Shown here: piece after piece, positions 1 through 9,904 of the stretch
Position numbering within the stretch: position 1 is the stretch's first letter
Layout of the letters: every line of letters begins with the position of its first letter
DNA from: Phosphuga atrata
Lineage: Eukaryota; Arthropoda; Insecta; Coleoptera; Silphidae
Reading direction: 5' to 3'
Length of the DNA: 64,000 bases
Assembly: GCA_944588485.1 (NCBI GenBank)
Contig: CALYMW010000255.1
Span: forward strand, 1,364,001-1,428,000
The notes under the pieces: generated by a model
What the model was told of the DNA's origin: nothing
Databases searched by the model: none
Seen by the model: only the letters and a program-made list of their open reading frames with translations
Program-made: the position numbers and the translations under genes

Positions 1-13
1 GGATGAGCATCCT

Positions 14-1430
14 GGCAAGACGAGGTCTATTAGCGTGTCCGCCTTCTAGAAGAAGAGTGTTGCCCGCACTAAGCCCTGTTTCCGCATACGGAACGCATGG
101 ATACCAATGATGAGCGGTTCCGATTCCTTCAGATATCTGGGACACAAATTTTCCTCTTCCGGCGTCCTAAAGCCATCTCTTTTAAATCTATCCAAATGGC
201 TTGAAAATATTTTGAAGTCGCCTTTAAAACCTGCCCAGAAATTTAACATCCTAAAGATGTACCTGGTCCCGAAGCTGTTGCATGGCCTCCAGACACCGAG
301 AACAACCGGAGATGTCCTGAACCAGGCGGACAAGATGATCTAGAGGGCAGCGAAGAAGAAGTAACATCTGAACATCCACACCAACGACTCGCTGCTCCAC
401 GCCAAGACCAGGGATGGAGGACTTGGGATCATGTGCCTCCTAAGATCAATCCCTGGATTCCTTGTGAAGAGGCTCGAACGAAGCATTTCCTCTTCTCCGG
501 ACGACCCGCTCTCCAGTCTTGGGACGGACGAGGGCTTCCGGACCAACCTTCAGAGACTGCGGCGACTGGTACCCACGGTGACGGCGGACCAGCAGACCCG
601 ACATGACATCTCCATCAGCCCAATACACGCAGGTCTTGAACGAACGGTGGAAGACCGTAGCAGCAGGTCTTGGATCGACTCTCCGTCCAGCGGCTGGTCG
701 GGCCGAGACTACGTACGAGCCGTCCAACTCCGCACCAACAACTTGCCGACGATAGGTTCCATGTCAAATCCTGCTGAGTTGCGACGATGCCGAGGCGGCT
801 GCCAAAGTGTGGAAACTGTATCTCACGTTCTCCAAGGCTGCCCTGTCACCCACAGCGCCCGGATCAAACGGCACAACGAGATCCACTCCAAGATCGCCCG
901 GCACGCAAGTCGCCGAGGATGGGCCATGTAGGATGAGCCTCACGTTCGGCATAAGGACGGGAGGCTCTACAAGCCCGACATGACGATTACCAACGCCAAC
1001 ACGGTCCTCATCTGGGACGTCCAGATTTGCTGGTCTGGAACTCGGACCCTTCAGGAGTCGTGGCACGCGAAGCGCCTCGTTTACGACAATCCCCACTTCA
1101 GAAAGGCTGCCGCACTACGCTGGCCAGGCAAGATTTTCGTTCGTCTTACTTCCAATCATCCTCGGAGCTCCAGGCATATGGCCCCGATGCAACCAGCCGA
1201 CCCAGGAAGCGCTTCACATCCCGCTTGGACTGCGTTCCAGCTGCGTCAATACCTGCCTTAAATGGGGCAGTTCCATCCACCGCTTCTTTATGAGAGCCGC
1301 ATGGGGCCGCCAGCACGATGACGGACGGAGACCCCTGACGAAGCCATCTGGTCCTACTTCCCAGCTCGGGCGGACCATCATCACCCACATCTAGAGATCT
1401 TCTCCCGCGAACCCGGTAGTGCGCTGTGAT
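14..1430 (+). pseudogene. R2 retrotransposon, C-terminal half (copy R2-a)
   Basis: Seen: one frame (codons starting at positions that leave remainder 2 on division by 3) reads from about 17 to 1261 with four stops (TAG 47-49, TAG 341-343, TAA 362-364, TAG 929-931). It encodes the post-RT thumb (FRYLGHKF, then PLKP and PKLLHGL), the linker DGGLGI, a CCHC knuckle (CRGGCQSVETVSHVLQGC at about 785-842) and, past the last stop, the restriction-like endonuclease signature KPD followed by D in WDVQICW (about 973-1030). Known: R2 elements nick 28S rDNA with this C-terminal PD-(D/E)XK-type nuclease and prime reverse transcription there. The RT catalytic core lies off the left edge. No frameshift is needed, only the stops, so decay is moderate. 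The 3' end is probably near 1430, but no rDNA junction is visible. Confidence 0.85.
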
Positions 1431-1531
1431 CTAGTTCGGAGTGTTACTGTCAACTCGTTCGGAGTGCATCCACTTGGACTCTTAATATATCAATATGTTA
1501 TCAATTGGAAATGTTTATAGAATGTTTATAA

Positions 1532-2436
1532 ATGTTTGACAGCGGCGCCTTTTCTATCAACAGCTTCAAGTATCTCAGCCACCATTACAGCGCGTGCAGT
1601 ATTATGCGCCCGTCTCTTGCGAACTTGTCATCCTGGCTGGGTAACATAGTCCGAGCCCCTCTTAAGCCGAACCAGAGACTTTCCATCATAAGGGAGTTCG
1701 TTCTGCACAAGCTTCGTTACGGTCTCACTAGTAGTGGTACGATCGGTCTTCAGGGAGGCCGATCGCTTGATTAAGCGAACGGTCAAGGGCATATTACATA
1801 TGCACCTACACACTCCCGACCAGTTTTTGTATGCGCGTGTCAGGGATGGCGGACTTGGAATCTGCGAGTTGCGGCGTGAGATACCGTACTCTTTCTTGAA
1901 ACGCTTGTTCTCGATCACGCTTCTAGACGCAAATCTCCTGACGGTCGGGATCCCCTCGAATCCTCCAGAGTTGAGGTCATGTCGGGGCGGTTGTAGCAAG
2001 GTGGAGTCCATCTCCCACGTGTTGGGGTTGGTAATCGGGACACGTTTCAGGGGACTAATCCGGTTGTTTGTTTATTTCTTTTTTCCATATCATCGAGGGA
2101 GCCATACCACCAGGCTGTCCACCGCGGGACCCAGAATTTCATCCTGCACCCACATCGGATCCCTTACCCCGCCGCCTGTGCACATCGTTTGTGTTGTGAT
2201 ATGTCCCGTTCATTTGCATGTATTGTTTATTTTTATATTCTGTATGTGCTTGTGCCGTTTTGTGTCATTGCACTGACTTTGTGCACTGTGCATTTTTAAC
2301 ATGTCCTGTTTTGTCCCTTTTTACTTTTATCAGCATCCGCCAGTTAACTGCGGAAAATGTTTTTATATTTATTATTGCATACGCACTATATTATTTAAAA
2401 AATGTATGTAACTTTTGGAATAAATAATAATTTGAA
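1532..2436 (+). pseudogene. R2 retrotransposon 3' part, seated at the 28S R2 site (copy R2-b)
   Basis: Seen: coding about 1532-2026 in two frames, giving NSFKYLSHHYSACSIMRPS, PLKPNQRLSI, DRLIKRTVKGILHMHLHTP, DGGLGICELRREIPYSFLKR and GIPSNPPELRSCRGGCSKVE, all R2 C-terminal motifs. The reading stops right after the knuckle (SISHVL), and the nuclease domain is missing. 2027-2436 is non-coding and ends in an AATAAATAATAATTTGAA tract that joins 28S sequence directly at 2437. That is the expected 3' junction of an R2 element in its target. Inference: 2027-2436 is the R2 3' UTR with an internal deletion before it. Same subfamily as copies at 2834 and 52341. Confidence 0.8.
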
Positions 2437-2830
2437 TAGCCAAATGCCTCGTCATCTAATTAGTGATGCGCATGAATCGATTAATGAGATTCCAACTGTC
2501 CCTATCGACTATCTAGCGAAACCACTGCCAAGGTAACGGGATTGGGAAAATTTGCTGGGAAAGAAGACCCTTCTTTCTTGAAGTTGAGCTTGACTCTAGT
2601 CTGGCACTGTGAGGAGATATGAGAGATGTAGCATAAGTGGGAGGCTTTGCGGCCGCCGGTGAAATACCACCTACTTTCATTGTTTCCTTACTTACTCGGT
2701 GAAGCGGAACGCGTGCGCCGTTTGGCTAGCGCGACGGCTGTCACGATGTTCTCGAGCCCTGCGTGCAGAGACGCGCGAGGCGGTCGTAGCGTCGACATAT
2801 GCCCTCGGGTAATCCGATTCGAATACTCTC
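2437..2830 (+). rRNA. 28S rRNA fragment (pseudogene), sequence downstream of the R2 site
   Basis: Seen: begins TAGCCAAATGCCTCGTCATC and continues through conserved landmarks of eukaryotic 28S rRNA: TCTAATTAGTGA, GAGATTCC, ACTGTCCCTATC, TATCTAGCGAAACCAC, AAAGAAGACCC, TTGAGCTTGACTCTAG, TCTGGCACTGTGAGGAGA, GTAGCATAAGTGGGAGGC, GGTGAAATACCAC and TACTTTCATTGTTTCC. Several core positions differ from what I know as near-universal sequence (ATCGATTAATG, TATCGACTATC, and about ten extra bases in AAGACCCTTCTTTCTTGAAG), so this is a decaying copy. The match is clear to about 2715; 2715-2830 may be the D10 expansion segment and is less certain. It is cut by an R2 piece at about 2834. Confidence 0.9.
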
Positions 2831-2833
2831 TGC

Positions 2834-3475
2834 GAATGGACTGCGAATTGAGAAGAGACATACCACATTCCTTCTTGAGGCGACTCTATTCTGTAGCTGT
2901 TCTTGATTACCAGGTTGCCGCTGGTTTCAGTATAACTCCTGAGTTCCTGAAACTACGCGATCGGTTCCGACTTTCTGGGGACATCAGATCTGACATCTAT
3001 TGAAGAAACGAGATCATTAACTCCAATTTCAGCAATGGGCTCGAGACTGTTTCGGACAACTCCTGTAATAGGCGTTAGCTGCGCAAGCCAACAGCCAGCG
3101 GAGTGGACTGGTAAGGATTTTGTGTGGGCGGTTCATTTACGAACCGCCAATCTACCGAAAGTCGGAATTCCATCGAACCCCCCAGATTTGAGGTTAGGCA
3201 GCGGCGGCTGTAATAAGGTGGAGTCCATCTCCACGTGTTGCAGGCGTGTCTGGTTACTCACTGGGAACGCATAGGGCGCCATAATGAGATCGCCAAGCTT
3301 TGCCGGACCAAGTAGACTGTAGAGGAGCCGCATCTTCAGTCAAAAAGGCCTCGCAGTTCACAAGGATGCCACAGTTATTATCTGTGATATTCGGACGAGG
3401 TGGTGGCGAAACGGGCCAGATCTGGGACCATAAGTGCGCGGTCTATAACAACCCCAACGTTATGACGGCCTTTTA
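2834..3475 (+). pseudogene. R2 retrotransposon C-terminal fragment (copy R2-c)
   Basis: Seen: CELRRDIPHSFLRRLYSVAV near 2845, then after a frame change MGSRLF, TGKDFVWAVHLRTANLPKVG and GIPSNPPDLR. The knuckle is damaged (LGSGGCNKVESIS, with the first Cys lost). Further on, HKDATVIICDIRTRWW near 3358-3410 corresponds to the aspartate strand of the R2 nuclease. At least two frameshifts and a stop. Closest relatives in the window are R2-b and the fragment at 52341 (shared VAAGFS, TPEFLKLRDR, AMGSRLF). It abuts the 28S fragment on its left, which suggests a rearranged rDNA block rather than an independent insertion. Confidence 0.8.
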
Positions 3476-3980
3476 ATGCTGCAAATTGATATTAATTAAA
3501 TTAACATCCTCTCATTCAAATAACCATTTGAAAAGATAAAATTGAAATAGAGCGAAATTTAATGAAAAACTATTGTAGACGTATATCTTTCCAGTTGCAG
3601 TATTTTGTAATAGCTTATATTATGGGTACATTTCACACTTTGCAAGCAATAAATTTATTGTTTTTTCTATAATAGCATCGGACCTCATATCTTTCCATTT
3701 GTGCATGACAATGTAATTAAATGAAGTTAAAATTTTCAAAAGACATAGCCATAAACTGTTGAGATTGACAACCCTAAATCCTACATTGAGAAACCAGAAA
3801 AAGAAACGTTGGAAGAATAGTTTCTCAATAAACAAAAATTATGAACAAGATTTAATCAACCCGTCTGTGAAATATTAAGCTTTAAAGTGCTAATTTTTGT
3901 TAGTCAAGTTAGTAGTCGACTAACTTATAAAATGTAACAAATCGAGACAACCGCTTCATTTAAACAACAAATTTTTAGTT
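3476..3980. repeat. AT-rich non-coding stretch with a copy of dispersed repeat family ATR
   Basis: No coding potential is seen. About 3690-3870 matches the family at 34740-37565 (same orientation) and 59205-62010 (opposite orientation). Shared blocks include CTTTCCATTTGTGCATGA, TTAAATGAAGTTAAAATTTT, GATTGACAACCC and AAACGTTG. The rest is low-complexity AT-rich sequence. Confidence 0.6.
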
Positions 3981-5000
3981 TTGTTGAACGTCAAACTCGA
4001 CGGTTGGTTATGTGGAGTATTGGTTATGGAATTTTTTAGCCATTTGACTTTCAGTAATTTTTGTCGACATAAAATGTTATCCTATATTTTGAATAACAAT
4101 ACTCATATAGAGGATGACGTTGTGCTCGCCTTTCATAATTTGGAAGCTCAATACACACCGTTTCGGCCGAGCGAGGTATCTCTTTTTCATTACCCGGAGC
4201 TGAAAGAGCCAGTGGCACAAGACGCACCTCATTTTCAGATTATATATGGCAGAGAGGTTGGGTCTGTAGGACACTGGATTTGCATTTACTACATAAATAT
4301 AATATTACGCGTTTACGATAGTTTATTTGATTATCTATGTACTTCGCAACAAGTTTACGTAAACGCATTATTTCCAAATTTGGATAACACCAAAATGCAA
4401 TACCTCAGCTCAGCGTTCAACGCCAACCTAATAACTTTGATTGTGGGTTATTTGACATTTGTTTTGCCACAGCATTAGCATTGAGAGTAAATCCATCCTA
4501 TGTTAATTACATTGCTGAAGACATGCGACGTCATTTATTCGACATGCTATCTCGTAGTGTATTGGAGCTTTTTCCGTCTACTAGTACTGCAAGAAAAGTA
4601 TCTGCCCGGCCACCCGCAAATTTGTTCCAAAATATACAAACTAAAAATCAAAAATTAAACAAGGAAGCGAATAAGAAAAGAAACAAAAGGTATCAAAAGA
4701 CACATTTTCACGAAATTGAAAGTAATAAATTTATAAATGATACTCAGAAAATTGAAAGTTTAACATTTATACATGTTAATCTAGAAGACCCCGCGGACAG
4801 TTTACGTTTTGATAACCTTACAAGTCGTAGTCAAGAAAAGAAAGATACATCAGCCAAACGTAAATGATTTAATTCTGATTATACAGAGACTAGCGAAAAA
4901 CGCAATTCTAAAGCCCGTCGGGCTACTCGTCAGATTTCCGGCGTTAGACAAGCAGAGCAACAGCGTAACACAGGCTCGTCGCGGTAGGTTCCGAGCAGCG
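3981..5000 (+). pseudogene. Ulp1-like cysteine protease domain (transposon-associated)
   Basis: Seen: first reading segment 3981-about 4410, then a shift into the frame running to 4867. The C48 (Ulp1/SENP) catalytic set is all present: His in GHWICIYY (codon 4272-4274), Asp in VYDSLFD (4317-4319), Gln in QPNNFDCG and Cys in DCGLFDICF (4442-4444). After a TGA at 4865 the frame continues as a basic tail (KRNSKARRATRQISG) to about 4988. Known: Ulp1 domains cleave ubiquitin-like modifiers and are carried by several eukaryotic transposon types. No transposase or helicase lies next to it, so the parent element is unknown. One frameshift near 4405-4417 separates His/Asp from Cys, so it cannot make an active enzyme as it stands. 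Confidence 0.7.
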
Positions 5001-5051
5001 GAATACTTAGTGACATGTGATTTGTTTTATAGATACGGCATAGAACGCTAA

Positions 5052-5504
5052 CAGCCACAACGTCAGAAGATTTTTCCTCTTTGGGTCCGCCCGTTTGGAC
5101 GGACTTGTCCGTTTGGTCCCGGAGGGGCTGCCGATACCTGGCGACCTCAGAGGGTATTTACCACAGCAAGCGGGGCTCTGATGTGGCGGACCTTTAGTTC
5201 CCTTGCTACTCGTGGGATTTGAATGAAGACAAAATCAAAATTCAAACAAAAATTCAATCCGTCTGTGCGGCACGTAACCGCCACAGAATTTGCGGATCAG
5301 ATGGAGCATGTGCTCCACGATCCGAGTGAGGGCACCAGTCGAGAGAGACCCACTCCCAGACTGTCGCCACAAGGCAAAGGCAAGATGGTCAATAACACCG
5401 TTACTACCACCAAGCCAGTAAGCCAAGCGAGACCCACCATCAAACGGATAAGTCCGTCCAAACGGGCGGATCCAAAGAGGAAAAATCATCTGACAGTGTG
5501 GCTG
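5052..5504. repeat. 66-bp near-perfect inverted repeat flanking about 320 bp
   Basis: Left arm about 5052-5117 and right arm about 5440-5504 are reverse complements. Both read (left orientation) CAGCCACA, GTCAGA, GATTTTTCCTCTTTGG, TCCGCCCGTTTGGACGGACT and TCCGTTTG, with only scattered differences. The arms also contain the self-complementary core GTCCAAACGG/CCGTTTGGAC. This could be the terminal repeats of a short non-autonomous element or a local inverted duplication. I see no convincing target duplication. Confidence 0.65.
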
Positions 5505-5522
5505 AAGGCTACAGGTATATGA
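5223..5522 (+). CDS. 99-codon basic ORF, function unknown
   Basis: Open from ATG 5223 to TGA 5520. The product is basic and low in hydrophobic residues (KTKSKFKQKFNP at the start, KRISPSKRADPKRKNH near the end), with no domain I recognise. Its C-terminal third is encoded inside the right arm of the inverted repeat. It may be the start of a LINE ORF1, because the upstream GCTACTCGTGGGATTTGAATG resembles a LINE leader, or it may be chance. Confidence 0.25.
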   Translation: MKTKSKFKQKFNPSVRHVTATEFADQMEHVLHDPSEGTSRERPTPRLSPQGKGKMVNNTVTTTKPVSQARPTIKRISPSKRADPKRKNHLTVWLKATGI

Positions 5523-5639
5523 CGTTAAATTCCTGGATTTAGAGCTAGGTAACGAGATTTGCCCGCTCTATTGATCCAAAGTCCTATTGGCTATTCAACT
5601 ACGGCGCTGGTTGACCGAGCGATTTAGGAGTTTTTTTGG

Positions 5640-7470
5640 TTTCTTAGAGAGAACAAGTCTTGCGTCTTTTTAAAGGATTTTAATCACTTCAACTTCAACG
5701 TGCTGCCACGCTCTACTGGATTTTGAACAACGACGGTGTCCTCGGTTAATAATCGGCTTGAGCTGACTGGGCAGCGACCCCTCGTTGGGGAGAGTAGTTG
5801 CCGCCTCAATAAGTCCACCAAGAAGTGGAACATTTTTCAGGCCTTTGTCGGCGGCCAAAAGGTCTTTGAGGTATCCTCGCAGCACGCCGTCACAGCAAAT
5901 AAATGAGTTCATTGTAATTGGGACTTGTGGGCTGCAGGCTTCATGATTAGGGTTAATCGGGCAGGGCACCTCCGTGTCCCTTCGGAAGGGAGCCGCACCC
6001 ATAGGTTGCTGAACCCCTTGATTCGGTAGGAAGTGTTCCTGAGACACGAACCAGTGGGGCCTGCTGGGTGGGCTGTTCTCCCATCCTGGAAAGGAGAACG
6101 ATTGATTTAAGTAGGGGAACCCTGTTGCTAGCACCCGAGCGTGCATGTTCTCCTGTGTGCTGGGCAGCAGCAGGAATTTTCGCCGGCCTCTGACCCTCGG
6201 GAGAACTACTCAACCGCCTCTTTGGGTTTATGATTGGGACCACAGGTGCCTTCTTCTTCCTCGATGCAGGACTTCAAGCTGGACGGCCCTACGCTTGCTT
6301 CTAGGTGCAGGAAGAGACTGACCAAACGAAACTCCACAATCATTTGTGACATTCGGGCGCCGGGGCGCTGCAAGATGTTCTGCAGGTACTCATAGTGGTG
6401 GTACTTGGAGCGAAAACGAGGGATCGTCTTCTTCATTGTAAAGAATGTGTGTGACGCCCCGCTCACCCGCTTTCGTGCTGCTTCGAGGTACTCTTTGTAC
6501 AGATTACTCTCGCGCCGGTGCCGTATCTGGTCATTGAAAAAGCAAGTAGCGGCGACCATCTCTGCGTAGAACTGCCCGCCCTCGACGGCCCCGTGGCCTT
6601 TGCTGAATGGCCGGTTAATAATTTCATGTCGCCAGTATGCGTTAGTGTTAAGGCGACATTTAAGGCGGATGAGCTGCTCGCCAAGCCGTGATGTTGGTCC
6701 TTCCATGAACAGAGCCTCAGTATATTTGTTGTTGTTGTGGGACAGGTCCAGCAATCGCCTTTCCATCATCTCGGGATTTTTTTCCGTAACTCGAGAAGGC
6801 CTAGACCGCCGTCACGGATGCGGGCATACATGAATTGGTTGCCCGTGTGTATGTTTCCGTGTATGTAGCGACGGGCCGATTTACGGATGATGTGGTCGGC
6901 TTCAGACAGCGTAGACCCGGTGATGGAGGGCACTTGTAGGCTATGTAAAAGTTTTATAATAGGAAGGAGCGAAGTAGGTGGAGTTTTTGGTGGGATTTGT
7001 CAAGTCGTTGGGTCCAGGAGAAGATGTTGGCCAGGGATGGTTGTCCTACACTGGAATGGATGGTGTTATGCCCCAGGTACCGGAAGAAACCCGTTTCGTC
7101 TATGGTTCTGATCTTAGTACGGCCGATTTGGAAGATCGGCCTTGTGCGTAATATTGACTTCCCTTGACTGTAGGCAGCACTAATGGATACCGATTTACTG
7201 GGGTTTAGAGAGATCCCCTGTTTTTGAAAGAAAGAGTTGGTTGTGCCGAGGGCTTTCGGCACTTCGCGTTCTTCGTCCTCCGGAATAATAAGACCGTCGG
7301 CGTAAGCCATGCAAGCAAGGGAGCAGTTGGAAGAGAGGGAGCCACCTGGTTGGGATTCATTGAGCTTTTCAACAAGGTTATCGGGAACTATATTAAATAG
7401 AATCGGACTTAAGGGGAGGCCTTTTTTTGCTTCTTTTTCTTTCTTGGGGTCTTGAAAATATGTAGTCAAA
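5640..7470 (-). pseudogene. R2-like retrotransposon, RT palm to C-terminus (copy R2-d, 3' part)
   Basis: Read on the minus strand from 7470: KKGLPLSPILFN (RT motif usually KQGDPLSP), YADGLIIPEDEE (catalytic YADD now YADG), FFRYLGHN, then ARIRDGGLGLLELRKKIP near 6790 and RHEIINRPFSKGH. After that the frame stays open to 6206 (EYLEAARKRV, RFRSKYHHYEYLQ) but lacks the R2 knuckle and the KPD...D nuclease signature. Two further minus-strand frames (6243-5953, 6146-5670) have no domain I know. The upstream half of the same RT lies at 9465-9850. The unusual C-terminus may be a recombined partner. Confidence 0.65.
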
Positions 7471-7545
7471 AGGATATTTCCGTATCTAATTTATTTTACG
7501 AGTTATAGTGTAATAGGCGAGAGAGTGCGTCGGCCGAAAACCAGG

Positions 7546-7551
7546 TATAAA
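7546..7551 (+). promoter_or_regulatory. Possible TATA box of the Mutator-like transposase gene
   Basis: TATAAA stands in a GC-richer context (CAGGTATAAATGCGCGCTC) about 230 bp before the chosen ATG at 7781. This is position and motif only. Confidence 0.3.
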
Positions 7552-7780
7552 TGCGCGCTCGGAGCGGCTCCGAGGGACGGGCATTTTTGACTACCTAAGC
7601 GGTGTATCTAGTACAGGTAGTAAGTTTGTGACTATCTCAACGAATTTGTGTACGTTCCTCTCTATTGTGTGCTCGTATACATGCGTACCCTCGGTCGGAT
7701 GAGCGTTGTATACACTTCTATTTGCCGTAACGTATTTCAGTTTTGCTTCGAACGTCTGGCAAGTAAGCAGTGTTCCAAAA

Positions 7781-9463
7781 ATGCCAAGCACGCGAAAATC
7801 ACTGGGAATTGAACGGCCAAATCGGCCTCGAAAGAGGAAAGTCCCGCATTATGATCCCGATAAAATAGAAGCGGAAACTGAGTATACTAGTACTTCAGCG
7901 AAAACGACGAATTACGACGACGTCGAAATTGACAGTAGCCATAATAACGTGATTATAAATTTTCTGACTCTTTTCAACTTTTTATCTCAGTGTTTAAAAT
8001 GTAAAAACTGTAACAGTGATGTAACGTTTTCTCGTGCGAGTGTCCGTGGACTTGGTTTTCATTTAGTTATCAAGTGTGAGTGCAAAAAACCACAACGTGT
8101 ATCTTCGAGCCCTTTAGTAAATGATGCATACGAAATAAATCGTCGTTTGATGTTTGTCATGCGGATTCTGGGACTCGGATTACGGTCGATCAATACTTTT
8201 TCTTTGTCTTTGTCTTCAGGCTTTGCAAATAGAACGTACTATGCATTTCTTACTAATCTGCTCGAGGCATCAAAGAGTGCATTCGAAGTTATACAACGTA
8301 AAGCAATTGCTGATGGAAGACAGAAGAACGTGGAGGCGGGAAATGAAGAAACACATTTGAGCGTGTCGGGCGACGGTTCGTGGAAAAAACGGGGCTTTTC
8401 GTCGTTATTTGGAATTGCAACGCTGATCGGAAAATATACGCACAAAGTGTTCGATTTTGTTGTGAAATCGTCGTTCTGCCAAAGCTGTAGTAACTGGGCC
8501 AGCAAAAAAGACACTAATGAGTATGATATGTGGTATGAAACTCATGAAGAACATTGCAGCATAAATCACGCTGGAAGTGCTGGTAAGATGGAGGTAGATT
8601 GTGTGAAGGAAATGTTTTGTCGATCAGAATAGCACGGCGTGAAATATGCTACATATATCGGCGACGGTGACACAAAAACTTTCCAAGCTCTCCTCAACTG
8701 TGACCCTTACGACGACCTTATTGTTCAGAAAAAGGAATGTATAAGTCACGTCCAGAAACGAATGGGCACAAGATTGCGCGCAGCCAAGAAACAACATAAA
8801 GGAATTGGAGGTAAAGGCGCAGGAAAATTGACAGACAAATTAATAAAAGATTTGACTTTGTACTATGGACTTGCCATTAGACGACACCCTGATTCGGCCG
8901 AAGAGATGAAAAAAACTATGTGGGGAACGTTCGATCACAAATGTTCCACGGATGAGGAGCCGAAACATGAAAACTGCCCACCAGGTGAAAACAGTTGGTG
9001 TAAGTGGCGTGTTGCAGAAGCCAAGAATGAACTCGCCGATTTCCACCATGAACCTGCCCTTCAAAAATCGGTTCAAGAAGCAATTCGACCCGCATATGAA
9101 GCTCTTTCAAGTGATAATTTACTGCAAAGATGCACAGGTGGAAACACGCAAAAGGACAATGAATGTTTTAACTCTTGTGTGTGGAAACTGGTCCCCAAAC
9201 ACCTTCATTGTGGCGAACAAACTATCAGAATAGCAGCATATATATTTTCCGGCGTCTTTAATGAAGGCTATTCATCCATATTAAAAACTATGCAGACATT
9301 AGGAATCGTCCTCGGGACAAACTCCGTAAACTTCGCTGCGAAAACTGACGACCGGCGTGTGGAGTCAGCGGAGAACAAACTCTCCCTGTTTGACGCCACG
9401 GCTGAATTCAATGTTGCTGGTGGTATCTCTCCCTACAGCAATGTAAGTGTAAGCACCGCATAG
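7781..9463 (+). pseudogene. Mutator-like transposase, one internal stop
   Basis: Seen: a single frame of about 560 codons with one interruption, TAG at 8630-8632, in a context reading RSE-stop-HGVKYATYIGDGD. Order: basic N-terminus; cysteine pairs (CLKCKNCNSD and KCECKK); SVSGDGSWKKRGFSS (first acidic region); ATYIGDGDTKTF; CISHVQKRMGTRLR; LTLYYGLAIRRHP; CPPGENSWCKW; and TGGNTQKDNECFNS. Known: this order matches the arthropod Mutator-like transposase family. I chose ATG 7781 because the upstream in-frame ATG at 7706 adds a hydrophobic stretch that fits poorly. The gene sits inside a minus-strand R2 (coding on both sides). No terminal inverted repeats or 8-10 bp duplication could be found. A single sense codon at 8630 would restore the frame, so it is the best preserved transposase here. 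Confidence 0.85.
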
Positions 9464-9464
9464 A

Positions 9465-9850
9465 GTGCTTTGTATATAGTAGATCAGCTCACGGTCGACA
9501 CCGTGGGATCCTAGTGATGCTATTATGGCTTGATGGGGTACGGTGTCGAACGCTTTGCTGACATCGAGACTAACGATGTTGAATGCCTTTCCTGCCAGGC
9601 GTCGTTCCTTAATGTAGGGATGTAAGGTGTTTGAGAAAGTTCAATCGACGTCGGTGAAACCTCGCTGCAGAGGATGTAGTGGGACGTTTTTCGCCAGACG
9701 TTTTCCTATAATTCTGTGGAGAAGACGTTGTAATGCGGATCCAATGGTGATGGGCCTCCAGTTGGTGGCTTGAGACGGGTCGCCGTTGTTCGGAAGCTAC
9801 GGAAGTTCCCAAGCTACCACCTTGTCTAGGTACTCCAGGTATGGTTATAT
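9465..9850 (-). pseudogene. R2 RT N-terminal palm/fingers (copy R2-d, 5' part)
   Basis: Minus-strand reading from about 9800: NWRPITIGSALQRLLHRIIG, then HPLQRGF, one TGA, GKAFNIVSLDVSKAFDTVPH and HGVDRELIYYIQSTL, where it meets the transposase gene end. These are R2 RT motifs upstream of the KQGDPLSP motif found at about 7440. Roughly 25-30 residues between the two halves are missing, so the split is not a clean insertion. Confidence 0.75.
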
Positions 9851-9904
9851 TTCTAGACCGTATTGGGAGTACACTGACTTAAAGTGATAGCTGTTTCACC
9901 GGTT

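Noticed and set aside
46..333. 95-codon minus-strand open frame
   Set aside because: Antisense of the R2-a thumb region, whose plus-strand motifs are clear.
5670..6243. Minus-strand open frames of 96 and 158 codons downstream of R2-d
   Set aside because: No domain, and they overlap each other in different frames; kept only as part of the R2-d 3' region.
8239..9110. Minus-strand open frames under the Mutator-like transposase
   Set aside because: Antisense shadows of a gene with clear family motifs.
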